DNA of 64,000 nucleotides from positions 313,048 through 377,047 of the forward strand of contig QEOQ01000041.1 of the NCBI GenBank assembly GCA_010279815.1. Direction: 5' to 3'. Below are positions 52,218-64,000 of the stretch, piece after piece. The position numbers were made by a program, and so were the translations under genes. The notes under the pieces were generated by a model that ran no database searches, had not been told where the DNA came from, and saw only the letters and a list, made by a program, of their open reading frames with translations. Within the stretch, counting starts at the first letter, position 1. Each line of letters begins with the position of its first letter. This DNA is from Brachionus plicatilis. Taxonomy: Eukaryota > Rotifera > Eurotatoria > Ploima > Brachionidae.

Positions 52218-55182
52218 GCTGTTTCATTCAAAAGAGATTTATTTTTAATTTTTTTTGAATAGTAAGAGCTCTAACATGAATATAAAGAATAAGAATGAAT
52301 TGTTTAAATAAAAATAAACTACGAAACACATGAATATAAATTAACAAAAGAAAATTAAATAATTTTAAAAGATGAAAAAACAGTATTAATTAATTTTAAA
52401 AAAATCAATTCTTTAAATTTTACAAAGTAACAACGACGATCGCCACTTTATTTTTTAACTTATCATCGTATTTAAGTTTCTATATTTTTTTATTTTAACG
52501 AATTGGTTTTTTATTTAGTTTTCTAATTCAAAGTGAATTTTTGAATTCAAATATAAAAAGAAAAAATTGTTTTATTTTCATTCAAAAGGAATTGTTAATG
52601 TGATAAAAATTTAGATCTATAAATAATATAATTCTTTAATTTTATTTGTTCAATTTATAAACCAAAATGCTAAATAAAAAATTTCGTTGGCTTCAATGAT
52701 GAAAAATTAAAACAAATTGAAGACTTCATTAAATTATCTCAATTTAATTTTTTATGTAATTTTGCTTCATTCATGAGTAACTCGATTATAATTCGAATAA
52801 AATTACCCATTAAGCGTAGGAGTCTATTAGTTGATTTTATTTAAATTGATATTTAAAATGGAATTCAATTTTGTTTTAGTATTTTAAATTCTGCTTTAAT
52901 TTAAAAATACAAAAAGCAACTGGACCAAAATAACAGATTACTTTTTGTATTTTAATTTTTTTCACCAAATTTGATTTGAGCTTGAAGAGAAATTTTTAAA
53001 ACAATTTTTTTTTAATTTTAGGCTTTTAAATTGCAAAATTTATGAATAAATAAGACATGAGCATTGATCAATTATTTTAGATTCAAAATTTAATTTTTTT
53101 TTCTTTCAACAGGATGTTGAAGTGTAAGGTTTCTTTTCAAAAATTCCGAAAATTCATCCTAAACTTTAAATTCAAATTTAAATAAATAAATAATAAATAA
53201 ATAAAAATAATAATTTTTAAAAATTGTTTAAACACCTATTTTGTCTTATTTTAAATTTTCAAATTTTATTTTATTTACATCGCCATCATTGAATTAATGT
53301 TCATTTATTCATAATTGGGTATTTGGCCATATCTACTTAAAGAATTAAATAAAAATAAATCAATTGAATTGATAAAATTTTTTCTAAAAAGTTAAGGTAA
53401 TTAAGAATTTTATAGGTAAAAGGATAATTTCTAAAAAAGACATGCGCATGTTTATTTAATTTTATTTTAAATTAAAAGACAAATTTAGTGCTTGTAGTTG
53501 AATTTTTTGCACGTGATTATTAATCAAGCTGTAAGTTTTGTCTTAAAGCCAAATATGCCAAAATGTAATTCAATTAGCACTCCGAGGTCTTGTACACTCA
53601 AGACCCACTAGTCCCTGTTTTATTATTTCCAATTTTGGTACAATTAAAAAACTCTTCTTTATTTACAAATTTATTTGAAAAATAAAATTATAATAATTTT
53701 ATTTTTATTCGAGTTTTTTCTATTCATGACAATCTATTGATTAAACGTGATTAGCCGTAATAGAAATTAATTTGGGCATAGGAAAAGGCTTTATTATTTC
53801 ATATCAGGTTTTGGATCACTCTTAAGATTTGAAATAAAAAGTATCTAGTCTATTAATCTCAATCCACTTAGTGATTTATTAATATTGTAAATAATTCACT
53901 CGATAGTCTAGTTTTTAAAATGATTTATGTCTTTGTTTATTCATAAAAAAGAAGTTTATTTTGAACTAAAAAGCAGGTTTTTTTTAAATGTAAAATTTGA
54001 TAATAAAAAATATTGCTTTAGGACACTAGGTGATTGATCAAAAGTTTGCTTGGTTTAACCTAGTTGTTTAGATAAAATAGTTGATTTAATTTTGATAAGA
54101 GCCATTGTTTTCGTCTAACCGAAGGCAATGGCGGCAATTTAATCTTAAGATTTAAGATTGGATGCAATTATAAGTTGTAAAAAAAACCTCTTGGTTGAAA
54201 AACTTGTCAGCTAAGAGTAAGTAAATTAAGAATATTTTTTAATTTTCTCTTTGTTTATTTTTAACCAGAATTTGAATATTTGGCATTAAATTTTAAACTG
54301 TCGAGAAATCGAGCCTTATGATCTTTAATGAAATTTCCAAGAGTTTTTTGATGCATAAAAATATCATACTAATAAGTTCAGCATTTCGAATGTTAATTTG
54401 TGCCCTTAGACATTTAAATCAAAAATCTTTTAAATTTATTTTGTTCAACTAATCATAAATTAATTTTTTCTAATTATCATTTAATGTTCAAAATAAATCG
54501 GCTTTTTTAATTTAAAATTTAATGCAAAGTTTCAGTTCGTTTAGCTGAATTCGAAACAAAAGTTTTAGCTTAATGAATAATATTTGAAAATATCTAGAAT
54601 CGCTCATTTTTTTTTATCATAATTTTTAGTTTTTATTAATTATTTAAATTTTTCTTTTAAAAAATGCTTTTTCCAACGTTAATTTATTGAAAAATGTGCG
54701 AAAATTAGCTAATTCAAAATGCATAATGGTATTAAAAATTTTGAAAGGAATTTTAATTATTCAGAATAATAAAACTGATAAATTCATGTAATAGTTTATT
54801 TATCAATCTAATTTGAATGTCTTGAGAGAAAAAATTAAAGGGATTTCAAAAAATAATTTTTCGTGTGTAAGCAAAAATATATGGGCACTGACTTATTATT
54901 TAGATAATGATAATTACTGTAGTTTATGGATGTTTGTATAGAAAAAAATTAGAGATAAAACTTCAATTTTTTTTTCAAAAATTAATACAAGTAAGGCGGA
55001 ATCATAACAAAGAGAATTTTTTAAATCATGCTTATCTAAGAATTTAAAATAATTTAAGGCAAATTCTAGAGAATTAAAGTAGAATCTAGAATTAATATTT
55101 ATATTTCTAACCTGATAACTTTTTTTAAGATTTTAAATACTCAGATATTATTTTATTCATATATTTGTTTTATCTGTGCCAA
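52218..55182. other. Gene desert upstream of the peptide precursor
   Basis: No gene, RNA or well-defined repeat is seen. Regulatory sequences of the peptide precursor gene may lie here but cannot be recognised. Confidence 0.3.
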
Positions 55183-55537
55183 GGATAGACAATGAGATTT
55201 AATCATTAAAAAAACCATTTTCCTTTTTTTATTTTTCCAGAATTTTATTTTTTTAGCCCTATTTTTTTATGTACTTTATCAGTATTATAATAATTATATA
55301 AATCCGGGGTGGAGCCCTGGTTAAGGGATTCGGGTATGTTAAAGATTAAAGAGATATAAGTTTAAAATTAAAATTAATACTTATATTATTAATTAATTAA
55401 ATTCTTTATTTTAAATTTCAAAAAATAAAAAATTACAGAAAGTATAAAAATGAGTTGGGACAAATAAATTTAAATTAAGAAAAAGAACAAAAAGTACAGA
55501 AAGGATTTCTACTTTTTAATATTCACATTATCTAAAC
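55183..55537. repeat. Foldback/GTACAAAAA element, copy 2
   Basis: It starts GGATAGACAATGAGATTTAA, like the inward-read right end of the 30286 element, and contains AATCCGGGGTGGAGCCCTGG then GGATTCGGGTATGTTAAAGA, the complement of the GC-rich core there. The GTAC array has shrunk to a few units. It is in the opposite orientation to copy 1. Confidence 0.55.
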
Positions 55538-56477
55538 CTCGATTAAAAAAAATTAAAAAATCAAGAAAAAAATATTTTTAAGACTGAAATTTAAATAAGA
55601 AAATAATATCATTTGAAAGACTAGAAGATGGCCAAAAGTCAAATTTTTTAAATGGTAAACATTTTTGATTTTTTTTTTAATTTTGGAAGCTTATTTTTCT
55701 ATTTATGTTTCTGTTAAATTAATTTTCAAAAATTAGGAGATTAGGAATTAATTAGGGGTATTAATTAGAATAGATGATTTCTTATTTGTAAAGTGTTTCA
55801 AGTTATAGGTCTTTCAAGCTTTTTATATAAAATTAATTAAAATCTAAATAAAAACAATCAAAAGAGAAAAGAGTAAAATAATTCGAAATATGACTTGTTT
55901 TGTACTAAAAGTTATAAGCATTGGTCGGTCTCAGAAAGATATGGTGAAGTAGTAATTGCAGAAAGAAGATAGATTTTAATTTATAAACTTTAGATAACTA
56001 CGATACTTTTAAAAAAAAAAATTTTCTTTAAAATGATCTAAAAGAATTTTAACTTGATTTTAGGAGCTAAAAAAATTATTTGATTTAGAAAAAAAAATTA
56101 AAATAAAGCAATTATTCGATTTAATTAAATTATATTTCAAAAAATATTATTTACAAAATAAAGATAGGAATTTTAATTATTTAATTAAATATAAACAAAT
56201 AAAATTAAAAAAAAAAAGGAACCAAAAAATAATTTTAACAGAATGAAAATAGCATGAAATTTGAACTAACTTTAGGTAAAAAAATATTAATTATTACAAA
56301 AATCTTCTTAATAGTGAGAAAATTTTTTATTTTATAATGATTTTAGATGAAAAATTATTAATAGAATCGATATCTTTAATAAAAAAAATCGAAACAATAT
56401 TTTTCTAAAAAAAAATCGAAACGATTTAGAAAAAATTATTTTTTATTAAAAATTTAACTGCAAATATAGATCAGCTA
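55538..56477. other. AT-rich intergenic DNA
   Basis: Nothing recognisable beyond homopolymer tracts. Confidence 0.3.
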
Positions 56478-57017
56478 CAGTGGTGATTTGATAACAGTAT
56501 TTTACAAAAATTTACGTAAAATACCGTAAATTAACGTAAAATCCGAAAAGTGAAAAAGAAGTATTTTACGAAAAATTACGTAAATTTTCAGGATTTTAAG
56601 ATCATTTTGGTAAAATTTGGTAAAATTAAAAACGGCCAATTCAAAATTCAAAATTTTTTGAAAAAATGTCTTTTTTTTCCAAAAATCGAAAATTTAAGAA
56701 AGCTTTTTTTATAACAATTTAAAAATAACTATTATTTTGACCAATTTATGAAAAAAAAAAAACTGTCTTAAATTTTCGATTTTTGGAAAAAAAAAACATT
56801 CTTTCAAAAAATTTTGAATTTTGAATTGGCCGTTTTTAATTCTACCAAATTTTGCCAAAATTATCTCAAAACCCTGAAAATTTACGTAATTTTTCGTAAA
56901 ATACTTATTTTTCACTTTTCGGATTTTACGTTAATTTACGTAAAATGTGGTCAAATTTGGTTAATTTACGGTATTTTACGTAAATTTTGGTAAAATACTG
57001 TTATGAAATCACCACTG
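56478..57017. mobile_element. 540-bp hairpin MITE, CAGTGGTGATTT family
   Basis: TA flanks lie at 56476-56477 and 57018-57019. The arms of about 230 bp start CAGTGGTGATTT and contain many TTTACGTAAA-type words, CGGATTTTACGT and AACGGCCAATTCAAAATTCA, meeting near 56730. No transposase is encoded; the minus-strand frame across it is a hairpin artefact. Confidence 0.75.
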
Positions 57018-60000
57018 TAGTTTACTAACCCAAATAAAATACTTTTCCAGATATTTTTTGATTTAATTTTTGATAGTTTTTGATATCTAGAATTTTTAAA
57101 GATTTGTAATATATTTTATTTTGGTGATTTTTTTGATTAATGCAAACAATTATTAAGACGAATTCAAGCTTATCATAAATTTTTTTTCTAAATTTATTTA
57201 ATGATAATTTCGGGTTAACAAGAGTACGTTCGAATGGCTTAAACTCAGTTTATTTTTCATTCTGTCGTATTTAAATTAAATTTGGTTTAATCAAAATAAC
57301 CAAAAATAAAAAAAAATGCTAAAGATAAAAGATGCTATTAAAATATTTCAATTTTTGCTTTGCTTTTTTTCTCAAATTTCCCACAGTTAAATTATCGAAT
57401 TTTTTGTACGTGATTAAATTAGGGTTGGGATCGAGACAAATAAAGAGTCAACAAGTCAATAATCAAAAATAGTTAAGACTTAAAAATTAAGGTGAAAATA
57501 ATTTTGAACAATTTTGTGAGACAATAGCTAAAAAATTTATTTAAACAAACAAAATTAAAAAAAAAATTTTTTCTCAACTAAAATTTTAATTCCTTTTTTG
57601 TAACATAGATAGCCTGAAATTAGATTTGAATTTTTTCTTTTAAAAAATAAATATCTCTTTTCGGTTTGTCTTAAGTTCTTTGGCGCCAATATCATGTTCA
57701 GAAATTTGTTTGGTTGCCAGTGGTACCAAACGAATTTAATATTTTAAAAAATCGTCTTTTCTAGCATAGAGAACTTCATAGAAAATTGAACAAAAATTGA
57801 CATCTTTTTTTGTTCAATATTCGATCATGTTGAACTATGGCTAATTAAAAATTCGCAAAAAAATGTTCGAATTTTTAATTTAAATATTCATAAATATATG
57901 AAAACGACTTTGGAGTGTAAGACTAAAATTTCTACATTTATATAAATTATTTTCTATGTATATTGTATAAAACGCATTAGTTAAAATAAATGTTAATAAG
58001 AATAGAATTGAGTGCTTTTTTCAAAATATCAAAACAAAATTAGACTTGGAAAAAAAGAGAAGGCATTTTTAAATTAATTAGAATGTTACTTTATTGCCTA
58101 ATCCGGGCGGTATTAGCCAAGTCATGGACTCATAAACTTTCTCTAAATTTAGATATTAAATTTTGGCTAAAGAAACAACAACAAATAAAAAACACAAAAT
58201 AGCTGAAATATGATTACCTTAAAAATTTAAATGCTCAAATCCAACGATTCGACTCTAGTTGATGCCATAACAATTACATAACGAAACATTGACTCAAAAT
58301 GCAAACTCAAAAAACAACATCGTTTTCAAAGGTAAAAAATAGCTTTTTTCTTTTTGATTTTTTTTTTTTTGTTCATTGTTCATTTCTTCCAATTTCTTTT
58401 CGTATTTTGCTCTCAAATCATGAAATGTTTAATTAAGAGACGAGATGTTTTTTTAAGAAAATATTTTGTTAAGAATTCGACACACAACGCCTTCAGGTGA
58501 TGCAAATAGGACAAGAAAAATGAAAAATTTCGAGCCATTTTGTTTCAAGCAAACAACAATTCAAATATTCATATCTTAGCATATGAAATTTCTGTATTAA
58601 GCCTTTAAGCCCAAATGTACACGTCATATCCTCTATCGTTTAAGCATCTAATGAGCCTTTCGTTTTTAGAGTGTTTAGGACGCGGCCAAATAATTTCCAT
58701 TAGCTCCGAGACCCATCTAATTAATTAGCTCTGTCCTAAACGACTCGTTTAAAATCTAATTTTAGCCAAGTTTTGCCATCAGATATAGGCAAAATAGAAA
58801 TTTAACGCATTCCTTAATTTAATAAACTTAAAATTTTTTGACCATTTTGTCAAATTTTTTTAAAAAAAACTATTGTTTTTGTTTCTCACGCTTTGACTAT
58901 TTTATTAATTGTTTAAAAATTTCAGCGAGTCGAGACTCAACTGAGCGACTTGCAAATTAATTGGCAAGGTAGGCAATCCAGGACTTTTTCTATGTGACTA
59001 ATTTCCTTCGAATGGTTCCATCTTGAATAAATTTTACCACTATTAATAGCTTCACAGACGGAGGAAATTTTTTTTAGATAAAATTTTAAAATATTTATTT
59101 TTTATGACAAAATATTTTTGATTTAGCAAAAATTGTTAATTTTTTTGTTTAAATTAAGATTTTTTAATAAAATTTAACTTTTTTAATTCGCGGCTAAATT
59201 TAACTTTCCAGAGCTTATCAATAATTGCGGCGTTAAAGACCAACTTTCAAAATTTAAGATAGTTCATCATTTGTTTTTGTGATATAGCGACATCTTTGTC
59301 GATATCACTGGAGTTAATTAACTTAACCATGAGCGTTTAAGTTAAGAAAGAGCATAAATCCAATATGTCTAACGAGTGAGATCGGATAGACGGGCCCAAG
59401 GGTACTAATGTAAACATTACAGTTTGTTAATTAATTTCGAAAAAATTTTAACCACAGATTTAAGAATTAATTTTAAGTTGAAATTAAGAGTAAAAAATTT
59501 AAAATGTATTTTTTTTTTTATCATAATTTTTTATTTTTTTTCAATTTCAAGTAAAGTAGCTGAAAATTGTAAAACAAGATGGACTAAATTTTGATGACCT
59601 TGTTTTGAGACCTGCTTAAAAAGTCAAGCTTCTATTTTTTTATTTTTTTTTCAAATTTCATTTCATTTTTTAATTTAATCTTTTTTTTATGATACTGTAA
59701 GTATTTGCCTACTAATACTCTTAGAATTAAGACGAATTAAAAGTTCATTTCTTTTGGATTTTTCATCATTCAAACCATTTTATGGCATTTTTTTATTCGA
59801 TTTTAGAAAGAAAATTAAATTTAGCTCAACTTTCATTCATAATTTCAAATGTTCTTGCCAAAAAATTTAACTAATTTGTTTGAAAATTTCAAAAATTTGC
59901 TTAAAGCTTTTTCCTTTATTTTAAATCAATTAACAAAATTTTATTTCTTGACTTGAATTAAAACGACACTGGGCATCATTAACATCATGGCGAACATTCA

Positions 60001-60805
60001 ATTCAAAGAATTTTTTTATAGAAATTTTTAAAGGGATATAAAAAATAGAATAGAAAAATTATTTCATAGAAAATTTGTCAATAAATTTCTTTCAGAATAA
60101 TAATCTCTCGAAATTTTTAGTAGACAATAAATTTAAAAAAAAAATTAAATCTCCGTAAAAGACGAAAATTCTAATCCTAATTAATTTAATTTAAGCGAAT
60201 TTTGTCTTTTTGACTAAATATTTTTCTATTATAGTTTGTTCCATAATTTCTTAGAAAAAAAATTCTTTGAGTATAGTTCCGTGAGATTTTTTTCTATCAA
60301 AGTTATTCTTTGAGTTTTGTTTTATTTTATTAATTTTCTATGAATTAATTTTTAGTAAAAATAAATAATAATAAAAGATAAGTAAAATTTGAGCCCATTT
60401 CTAAAATAAATTAAACTTTTTTTTTTGAAACGTAATCAACCTCCAAAAGTATTAGGCAAGAGTAAACGATATTTTCTAATTCACAATTTTTTTTTAAATA
60501 AAAAAAAATATTTTATTTATACAAAATAAATTCAAATAAAATTTTTTACTCTGACTTTTAGTGTCGAATTTTTTAACAAATAAAATTTTAAATGTGCACA
60601 TTTTCCCAGATTTTTTTCCAACTCACGAAAGTCATTATAATTAAAAAAAAAACATTTAATGCAATGAGCTTAGTACCGCGTTAGATAAAATTTAGGGAAA
60701 TAATTCAGTATCACTTGAGAAGAGATGAGAAAACAATTATTATTATTTTTATTAGATAATTTAAAAATTCCATTTACAAAAAAAAACAAACTATGTCATA
60801 GGAAA
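57018..60805. other. Gene desert with balanced-composition patches
   Basis: No protein gene is seen. Patches at about 58080-58320, 58440-58790 and 59280-59410 are less AT-rich than the rest. They hold an octamer-like ATGCAAAT at about 58500, an inverted TTTAGGAC/GTCCTAAA pair at about 58674-58741, and a GATATAGCGACA/TGTCGATATC hairpin at about 59280-59306. They could be enhancers or non-coding RNA. The repeat shared with 27430 is at 59899-59980. Confidence 0.35.
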
Positions 60806-61860
60806 ATGGCGACTAGCTTTGTTTATCTAATGCTTTGCAAACAAAATTCATCAAATATTTTCTTTTCTTAAAGATATTAGCTAACAAAAATAGTAACAAC
60901 AACCCGGCCCAACAAGTATTAGCTACTCAACAAGAGGCGATTAACTCGAGCCCAAATCCGTTCTTTATAGATCAAACAAAGGCAAATTTTTTGCTCCAAA
61001 ATTACCACAAAAATTTGGGCGACACATTTTCCAGATTGGACGAGCTAAACGAAGAGGAAGAAGAAGAGGAAGAGGAGGACTTTGACGACCAAGGACTTGA
61101 CGAAGAGCTAGACAACTCGAATCTAGAGTTCAGCGACCATGCTGGCGTATACCAGCTGCTAAACGAATACCAGGACTTTGACTTTGATGTGAAACATTTT
61201 GGCAAGTACGACATTGGTCAGCTGAAAAAAAACTACCAGCTAACGTTTGGCAAAAAGAGCAAGATGATGCGCGAAAATGACGAGGACTCGCTCGTATTTT
61301 CGTCGCTGAACACGGCGCAAAAGTTCAACTTGGACGATTATGCAAACAATGGCCACGAGTCCTACGAAGACGACCTGTACGACGACGAAGACAATGACGA
61401 CCAAGCAAACGAGTCCGTCGATCCGACCAGCTCCTATCTGGACCAAATATCAAGGGACATTTTGTTTGTGAACAACACCGGCGACCACAGCCAGCTCATG
61501 GACGAGAACATTCTAAATTGGTCGATGAAGCTGAGCTCGCACGATCAGTTTGCCAAGCGGTCGCGGTCAAGGTCGCCTAAGCGCGCCAAACAGTGGAAAA
61601 ACTTCGCCAATTTTCAGTCTCAGAACCGCTTGCTTAGCACACAATTTCAAAATTTCAATCAATTAAAAAACTTTCAACAACTTAAACTCGAACAAGAACA
61701 AGAACAATCTCAGTCACAACAATACAATAAGAAGTCGTTGTCTACCACGTCTTGGGGTAAACTTAAAAATTCGAAATCGAACTCGAGCAATATTGGACTT
61801 AGCAACCAGAGTATTGCCAATTCAAATGAAGAATCTCATTTTAGTAATTTTAATAACGAG
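60806..61860 (+). CDS. 5' part of an acidic, RS-containing protein; gene continues
   Basis: A tiny first exon (60806-60820, MATSF) followed by a 53-bp intron (60821-60873; weak donor GTTTAT, good acceptor TTCTTAAAG) and a long exon (60874-61860) gives 334 codons in one frame. The long exon ends at donor GAG/GTTAGT, so further exons must follow. The protein has a Glu/Asp run at about residues 65-85, many acidic clusters up to about 200, a short RS segment (KRSRSRSPKRAKQWK) near 235-250, and then a Gln/Asn/Ser-rich tail. Codons from about 60900 to 61620 are notably G/C-richer than the surroundings. It looks like a disordered nuclear or RNA-processing protein. I do not recognise the family; the first exon is inferred. 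Confidence 0.6.
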
Positions 61861-62617
61861 GTTAGTAGTACAATTTTTTTTGTTTTTGTCCGGCTTCTTT
61901 TTTAGAAAAAAAAAAATTTTTTTTCTTTTTTTTTCACTCACCATTTCTTGACCAGTCTTTTTTTTTTAAATTTTTTATATCATTTAAAAAAATAGAACAC
62001 CATTTTTGTGAAATTATTTGTTTAGTTTTCTACCCACCTTGGCCAAATCCACGTATTTTTTGAGAAAAAAAATCAGTTGCTTTTAGAATTAGGAAAATTC
62101 AAATACCTTCGCAGTGTTGACTAAGTTAAATATCAAATTGGCATACATTACAATTTAAAACTAACTTTTACATTTCTTTTCCTCGACTCTTCCTCAACTC
62201 TTCCTTTCCCCGCTGGAATAGTTGAAAAAGGGTCGAGGAAATGTCGAGGAAGAGTTGAAGAACAAAATGCGTACATCTTAGTTTTAATTTATACTGTAGC
62301 AAAATTTTTTAATTGAGAAAAAATGTCTTTCTTGGTCTTGTTTTTCAAAAGATTTTAGTTCTAAATTTTTAGCATTGTAATTCTTTTTAAATCAATTAGA
62401 ATAAAAATTTTTTTAACTTTAAAATAAATTTAAAATTTTATAATTTAATGAGAGTTGATTAAAAAAATTCTAGCAAATTGAGCCTTAATTAAAACTAGCT
62501 AACTCAAATTAGCAATTTCAATAAAAAAAAGGTTTAATAAATTAAGATCAATTAAAAAAGAAAGATTAAAAGGCCTAGAAAAAAGTCAATAATTCATATC
62601 AAGGATACTAAATCTTA
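61861..62617. other. Intron or 3' region of the 60806 gene
   Basis: This begins with the donor of the preceding exon. It contains a GA-rich inverted repeat at 62172-62261 (CCTCGACTCTTCCTCAACTC against GTCGAGGAAGAGTTGAAG). No further exon is convincing. Confidence 0.35.
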
Positions 62618-62933
62618 GGCAAAATGAAAATTTTTGTGCATTTTTATATTTTTACATTTTTGAGAGAAAAAAAAAATCTCAAAATCTCAAAATCTAAAAA
62701 ATTTTTCATTCAAGAAAAGTAATATTAAATTCGCAATTACTTAAAAAGGAGTTTTAGAAAAATTTAAATGTAAAAACCAGAGATAATTTTTTGAAAATCC
62801 CTTTTAATTAATTGCGAATTTATAATTACTTTTCTTAATGAAATTTTTTTTTAATTTTTTTAAGTTTTTTTATTTTGAAATTTTTATTTTTTCTCTCAAA
62901 AATGTAAAAATGTACAATTAATTACATTTTGCC
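62618..62933. mobile_element. 316-bp TIR element, GGCAAAATG family
   Basis: TA flanks lie at 62616-62617 and 62934-62935. The ends are GGCAAAATGAAAATTTTTG and, read inward from the right, GGCAAAATGTAATTAATTGT. Both arms contain TTTTTACATTTTTGAGAGAA or its complement. An inner pair, TTCGCAATTACTTAAAAAGG and a matching complement, extends the hairpin. A looser relative is the hairpin at 23706-23870. Confidence 0.6.
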
Positions 62934-64000
62934 TAAATCTTAAATTTTTTTTTCTATATTTATTTGTTCAAAAGAGCGAAAAGTAAAAAATTCCTATAAA
63001 AAGGCTAATCTGGCTTAAAAAAACACTTTTTAATCATTCTAAATCAATTATTGGAATAATTTTTAAATAATAACTTTTGTCCATTTTATTGATAATTGGG
63101 ACTATAGTTGCTACATTTTTATAAACTTAAAGAAAAATTTAAAGATAATTGCTTTGGTCTAAATTTTAAAAAAGTTAATGATATTTTTTTGTCACTTTTT
63201 TGTGCAACTGATCTACATAAAGCTCTAAAAATGCTACAAAAATTGACATTTATCAGAACTACTAAACCTATCCTATTTAAAATGTTATTTAAATTTTTGT
63301 TTAATTTTTACAAAATTTTCTATTAATAGAATCGAAAGGGACTTCATAATCTCCATTTTTTTGATTAAAATAATTTTGGCTTAAGTCTTTCTTAATTTTG
63401 GAATATATATATATATGTTAACGTAAATTTGGAAAATTACTGAGTGACCAGTAAATTACTAAAATAAAATACAAAAAACGCTGTTTTACTTTTCTGTTTT
63501 TTATTTTGTAGTATGGTGACATGATCATAGTATAAATTTAACTTGTTACTTATATAGAAAATAGATTCAGTTGTTATTTCTAAACTAATTTTAAATAAAG
63601 TGTTTAACTAAACACTTAGCTTATTATTCACACACTCGGCCTGTACTACAATTTGTTTTTGTGATTTAGTGGAAAAAAAAGAGGTTTTAGTAAATTTCTA
63701 AAATAGTTAGTAAATAATAAATTTCTTCATTGATTTATTCTTACAAGCACTCTTACCTCCATCAGATCTTGAGTTGCATAACAATTAAGCCTTTTTACAA
63801 CTAAATCTATAATAATTTTGAGATTGATAGATCATTACTACGAATTCATTGATATTGAATTTCAAAATATAGTCTTGAATCCATTTAAAGCAAATATCGC
63901 TTGGAACATTCACAACACTTGCTATCATAAGCATAAAGTTTTGAGAAATGTTTGTTTTCATAATTAGAAATTATCTATTTAATTTTAAATAAAATTTTTT
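62934..64000. other. AT-rich DNA at the window end
   Basis: No exon or RNA is convincing. A short TA microsatellite lies near 63404-63416. This may be intron of the 60806 gene. Confidence 0.3.

Noticed and set aside
56709..56915. 68-codon ORF in the 56478 element
   Set aside because: It is a reading of one hairpin arm with poly-Phe/Lys runs, not a protein.
63108..63326. 72-codon ORF near the window end as an exon of the 60806 gene
   Set aside because: It is Phe/Leu/Lys-rich as expected from random A/T DNA and lacks convincing splice sites in the right phase.

Overview
The window is nuclear DNA from an animal with a very AT-rich genome. Coding sequence is sparse, introns are tiny (44 to 65 bp in most resolved cases), and the space between genes is packed with short terminal-inverted-repeat elements. 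The identifiable genes are metazoan: eIF5, RBM34, the tubulin polyglutamylase TTLL5, the augmin subunit HAUS3, and a peptide-hormone-like precursor. A Penelope-like retroelement remnant, short introns and low GC fit a small-genome lophotrochozoan such as a monogonont rotifer. That placement is inference; no lineage-specific marker is visible.

Layout. 1-2.2 kb: eIF5, a single coding exon with a probable intron in its 5' leader. 2.2-6.4 kb: repeats. 6.4-12.3 kb: three unrecognised plus-strand genes (6444, 8697 with three exons, 11381 secreted). Among them lie an orphan MOSC/mARC-like 3' exon, a dead piggyBac element carrying a LINE fragment, and a Penelope-like GIY-YIG remnant. 12.6-13.9 kb: an element nested inside another element. 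15.1-16.4 kb: RBM34 on the minus strand, six exons. 17.0-17.9 kb: a Tigger/pogo-type element that keeps the transposase C-terminus. 18.6-20.3 kb: a foldback, a 66-bp palindromic element, and an elongator tRNA-Met(CAT) with an intron. 20.3-26.3 kb: mostly AT-rich, with exon-like islands and a short ORF followed by a hairpin holding its poly(A) signal. 26.6-27.5 kb: nested elements. 28.1-40.1 kb: TTLL5, minus strand, 11 exons, with its large introns filled by transposon-derived hairpins. 41.5-44.2 kb: HAUS3, minus strand. 44.2-60.8 kb: almost gene-free apart from the peptide precursor at 51.7-52.1 kb. 60.8-61.9 kb onward: the 5' part of an acidic nuclear-type protein that runs beyond the visible exon.

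Functional themes. TTLL5 glutamylates tubulin in cilia, and HAUS3 belongs to the augmin complex that nucleates microtubules from microtubules. They are adjacent on the same strand, but nothing shows shared regulation. eIF5 (translation initiation) and RBM34 (nucleolar RNA-binding family) are housekeeping genes. The most original single-gene content is the 134-residue precursor with three copies of HSHEASFL between dibasic sites. The most original structural content is the set of TA-flanked hairpin elements that keep pieces of pogo/Tigger transposase, and their nesting.
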